64,000 nt of DNA from Pseudomonas sp. LD120 (GTDB lineage Bacteria > Pseudomonadota > Gammaproteobacteria > Pseudomonadales > Pseudomonadaceae): the NCBI RefSeq assembly GCF_009861525.1, contig NZ_WVHL01000002.1, positions 434,001 to 498,000 on the forward strand, read 5' to 3'. Numbering within the stretch: the first letter of the stretch is position 1; every line of letters begins with the position of its first letter. A program made the position numbers and the translations under genes. Positions 62,321 through 64,000 of this stretch are shown one piece after another. The notes under the pieces are model-generated. The model saw nothing but the letters and a program-made list of their open reading frames with translations, did not search any database and had not been told where the DNA came from.

Positions 62321-63963
62321 AGCGCCTTAGTGGATGGTGCCTGCTGCCCTGCCTGCTGGCCACGGATCTGGCCCTGGCCGCCGAACACCCCCCCCGCCCG
62401 CTGAACTGGAACGCCATCGGTATGTTCCTGGTGTTCGTCCTGATGACCCTGGCAATTACCCGCTGGGCCGCCCACCGCACCCGTTCGGCCAGTGACTTCT
62501 ATACCGCCGGCGGCGGCATGAGCGGCCTACAGAACGGCCTGGCGATTGCCGGCGACATGATCTCCGCAGCGTCCTTCCTGGGCATCTCGGCGATGATGTT
62601 CCTCAACGGTTACGACGGTCTGCTGTACGCCCTGGGAGTGCTGGCCGGCTGGCCGATCATCTTGTTCCTGATTGCCGAACGCCTGCGCAACCTGGGCAAA
62701 TACACCTTCGCCGACGTGGTGTCCTACCGTCTGGCGCAGACCCCGGTGCGCCTGACTTCGGCCTTCGGCACCCTGACCGTGGCGCTGATGTACCTGGTGG
62801 CGCAGATGGTCGGCGCCGGCAAGCTGATCGAATTACTGTTCGGCATCGACTACCTCTACGCGGTGATGCTGGTAGGCCTGCTGATGGTCTGCTACGTGAC
62901 TTTTGGCGGCATGCTGGCCACCACCTGGGTGCAGATCATCAAGGCGGTGATGCTGCTCTCGGGTACCAGCTTCATGGCCTTCATGGTGCTCAAGCACTTT
63001 GGCTTCAGCACCGAGGCGCTGTTCGCCCAAGCCAGCGCGGTGCACGCCAAAGGCAGTGCGATCATGGCCCCGGGCGGGCTGCTGTCGAACCCCATCGACG
63101 CCATTTCCCTGGGGCTGGGCATGATGTTCGGCACCGCCGGGCTGCCGCATATCCTGATGCGCTTTTTCACCGTCAGCGATGCCCGGGAAGCGCGCAAGAG
63201 CGTGTTCTACGCCACCGGATTCATCGGCTACTTCTATCTGCTGCTGATCGTGGTCGGCTTCGGTGCGATTGTCATGGTCGGCGCCGAGCCTGAGTACCGC
63301 GACGCCGGCGGCGCGATCATCGGCGGCGCCAACATGATTGCCGTGCACCTGGCCCAGGCGGTGGGCGGCAACTTGTTCCTGGGCTTCATCTCGGCGGTGG
63401 CCTTCGCCACCATTCTCGCGGTGGTGGCCGGGCTGGCGCTGTCCGGGGCCTCGGCGGTGTCCCACGACCTGTATGCCTGTGTCATGCGCAAAGGCCAGGT
63501 CAGCACCCGGCAGGAAATGCACGTGTCACGGATCGCGACCTTGTGCATCGGCGTGATGGCAGTCCTGCTGGGCTTATTGTTCGAATCGCAGAACATCGCC
63601 TTTCTCTCAGGCCTGGTGCTGGCGATTGCTGCATCGGTGAATTTCCCCGTGCTGTTTCTTTCCATGTTCTGGAAAGGCCTGACCACCCGCGGCGCAGTGG
63701 GCGGTAGCCTGGCCGGGCTGGTGTCGGCGATTGTGCTGCTGATTCTCAGCCCGGCGGTGTGGGTCAACGTGCTGCACCACCCCCAGGCGTTGTTCCCCTA
63801 CACCAACCCGGCGCTGTTTTCCATGAGCCTGGCGTTCTTCTGCGCCTGGGCGCTTTCCGTCAGCGACCGCTCAGCCCGCGCCGACCTGGAGCGCGGCCGC
63901 TACCTGGCGCAGTTCATCCGCTCCATGACCGGAATCGGCGCCTGCGGCGCCAGCAATCATTGA
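62317..63963 (+). CDS. paaL: Phenylacetate permease PaaL (SSS family)
   Basis: A 548-residue sodium:solute symporter with a signal-like N-terminus ([18 protein letters not shown]) and about 13 helices. Family stretches include [40 protein letters not shown] and [20 protein letters not shown]. The ActP/acetate permease branch is the closest type, but its position directly after paaABCDE and DUF485 matches the phenylacetate permease gene of Pseudomonas paa clusters. It likely imports phenylacetate. It ends 37 bases before the window edge. Confidence 0.88.
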   Translation: MKRLSGWCLLPCLLATDLALAAEHPPRPLNWNAIGMFLVFVLMTLAITRWAAHRTRSASDFYTAGGGMSGLQNGLAIAGDMISAASFLGISAMMFLNGYDGLLYALGVLAGWPIILFLIAERLRNLGKYTFADVVSYRLAQTPVRLTSAFGTLTVALMYLVAQMVGAGKLIELLFGIDYLYAVMLVGLLMVCYVTFGGMLATTWVQIIKAVMLLSGTSFMAFMVLKHFGFSTEALFAQASAVHAKGSAIMAPGGLLSNPIDAISLGLGMMFGTAGLPHILMRFFTVSDAREARKSVFYATGFIGYFYLLLIVVGFGAIVMVGAEPEYRDAGGAIIGGANMIAVHLAQAVGGNLFLGFISAVAFATILAVVAGLALSGASAVSHDLYACVMRKGQVSTRQEMHVSRIATLCIGVMAVLLGLLFESQNIAFLSGLVLAIAASVNFPVLFLSMFWKGLTTRGAVGGSLAGLVSAIVLLILSPAVWVNVLHHPQALFPYTNPALFSMSLAFFCAWALSVSDRSARADLERGRYLAQFIRSMTGIGACGASNH

Positions 63964-64000
63964 TGCCGTCACGCGGCCTCGTCCGCGCTCGGCCTGATCT

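Overview
The window is chromosomal DNA from a fluorescent-group Pseudomonas (P. fluorescens/protegens/chlororaphis type). The evidence is high-GC coding with Pseudomonas-style codon use, a complete fapABCDEF amyloid operon, an LpxO lipid A hydroxylase, an OprD-family porin, DUF1652/DUF2790 proteins, GTGGGAGC..GCTTGCC REP-type intergenic repeats and a Pseudomonas-type phenylacetate (paa) cluster with a DUF485/SSS permease pair. No rRNA, tRNA, CRISPR, insertion sequence or prophage was recognised.

Layout. (1) 41-5618, minus strand: a tight five-gene fatty or branched-chain acyl-CoA beta-oxidation operon (acyl-CoA synthetase, SDR dehydrogenase, thiolase, acyl-CoA dehydrogenase, enoyl-CoA hydratase) with an AraC-type regulator upstream (5877-6890). 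(2) 7561-8862: OprD-family porin, minus. (3) 9482-27520, plus: a 15-gene, mostly translationally coupled exopolysaccharide cluster of Wzx/Wzy type. It encodes UDP-uronate synthesis, a priming sugar transferase, a kinase-like ATPase without the Walker A lysine, Wza-like and Wzc-like export proteins, three glycosyltransferases, a ligase/polymerase, a flippase, two deacetylases, two acyltransferase-like proteins and a secreted glycosidase-like protein. I do not recognise it as alginate, Psl, Pel or cellulose. (4) 27738-45094: housekeeping and accessory genes. These include a threonine dehydratase behind what looks like a complete ribosome-mediated attenuator, a ParD-like protein coupled to a methionine aminopeptidase, a frameshifted small secreted protein, lpxO, an ABC-F ATPase, azoR with a divergent LysR regulator, uppP and a chemoreceptor. 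(5) 45185-46269: pnuC with a NadR-like kinase. (6) 46600-51573: fapABCDEF, preceded by a good sigma-54 promoter and a perfect inverted repeat, and followed convergently by a VpsR-like sigma-54 activator. (7) 53776-63963: phenylacetate catabolism (paaX, paaY, paaG, paaK, paaABCDE, DUF485, paaL).

How the parts work together. The EPS cluster and the fap amyloid are two biofilm-matrix systems, and the activator next to fap belongs to a family linked to c-di-GMP-controlled matrix genes. The paa block carries activation (PaaK), epoxidation (PaaABCDE), isomerisation (PaaG), uptake (PaaL) and repression (PaaX). The expected paaF and paaH-I-J are absent from their usual places around paaG, and paaG appears joined to a short upstream start that may be the remnant of paaF.

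The observations most worth follow-up are the threonine dehydratase attenuator, the fap sigma-54 promoter with its candidate activator site, the paa deletion/fusion, and the EPS locus with its lysine-less kinase-like ATPase.
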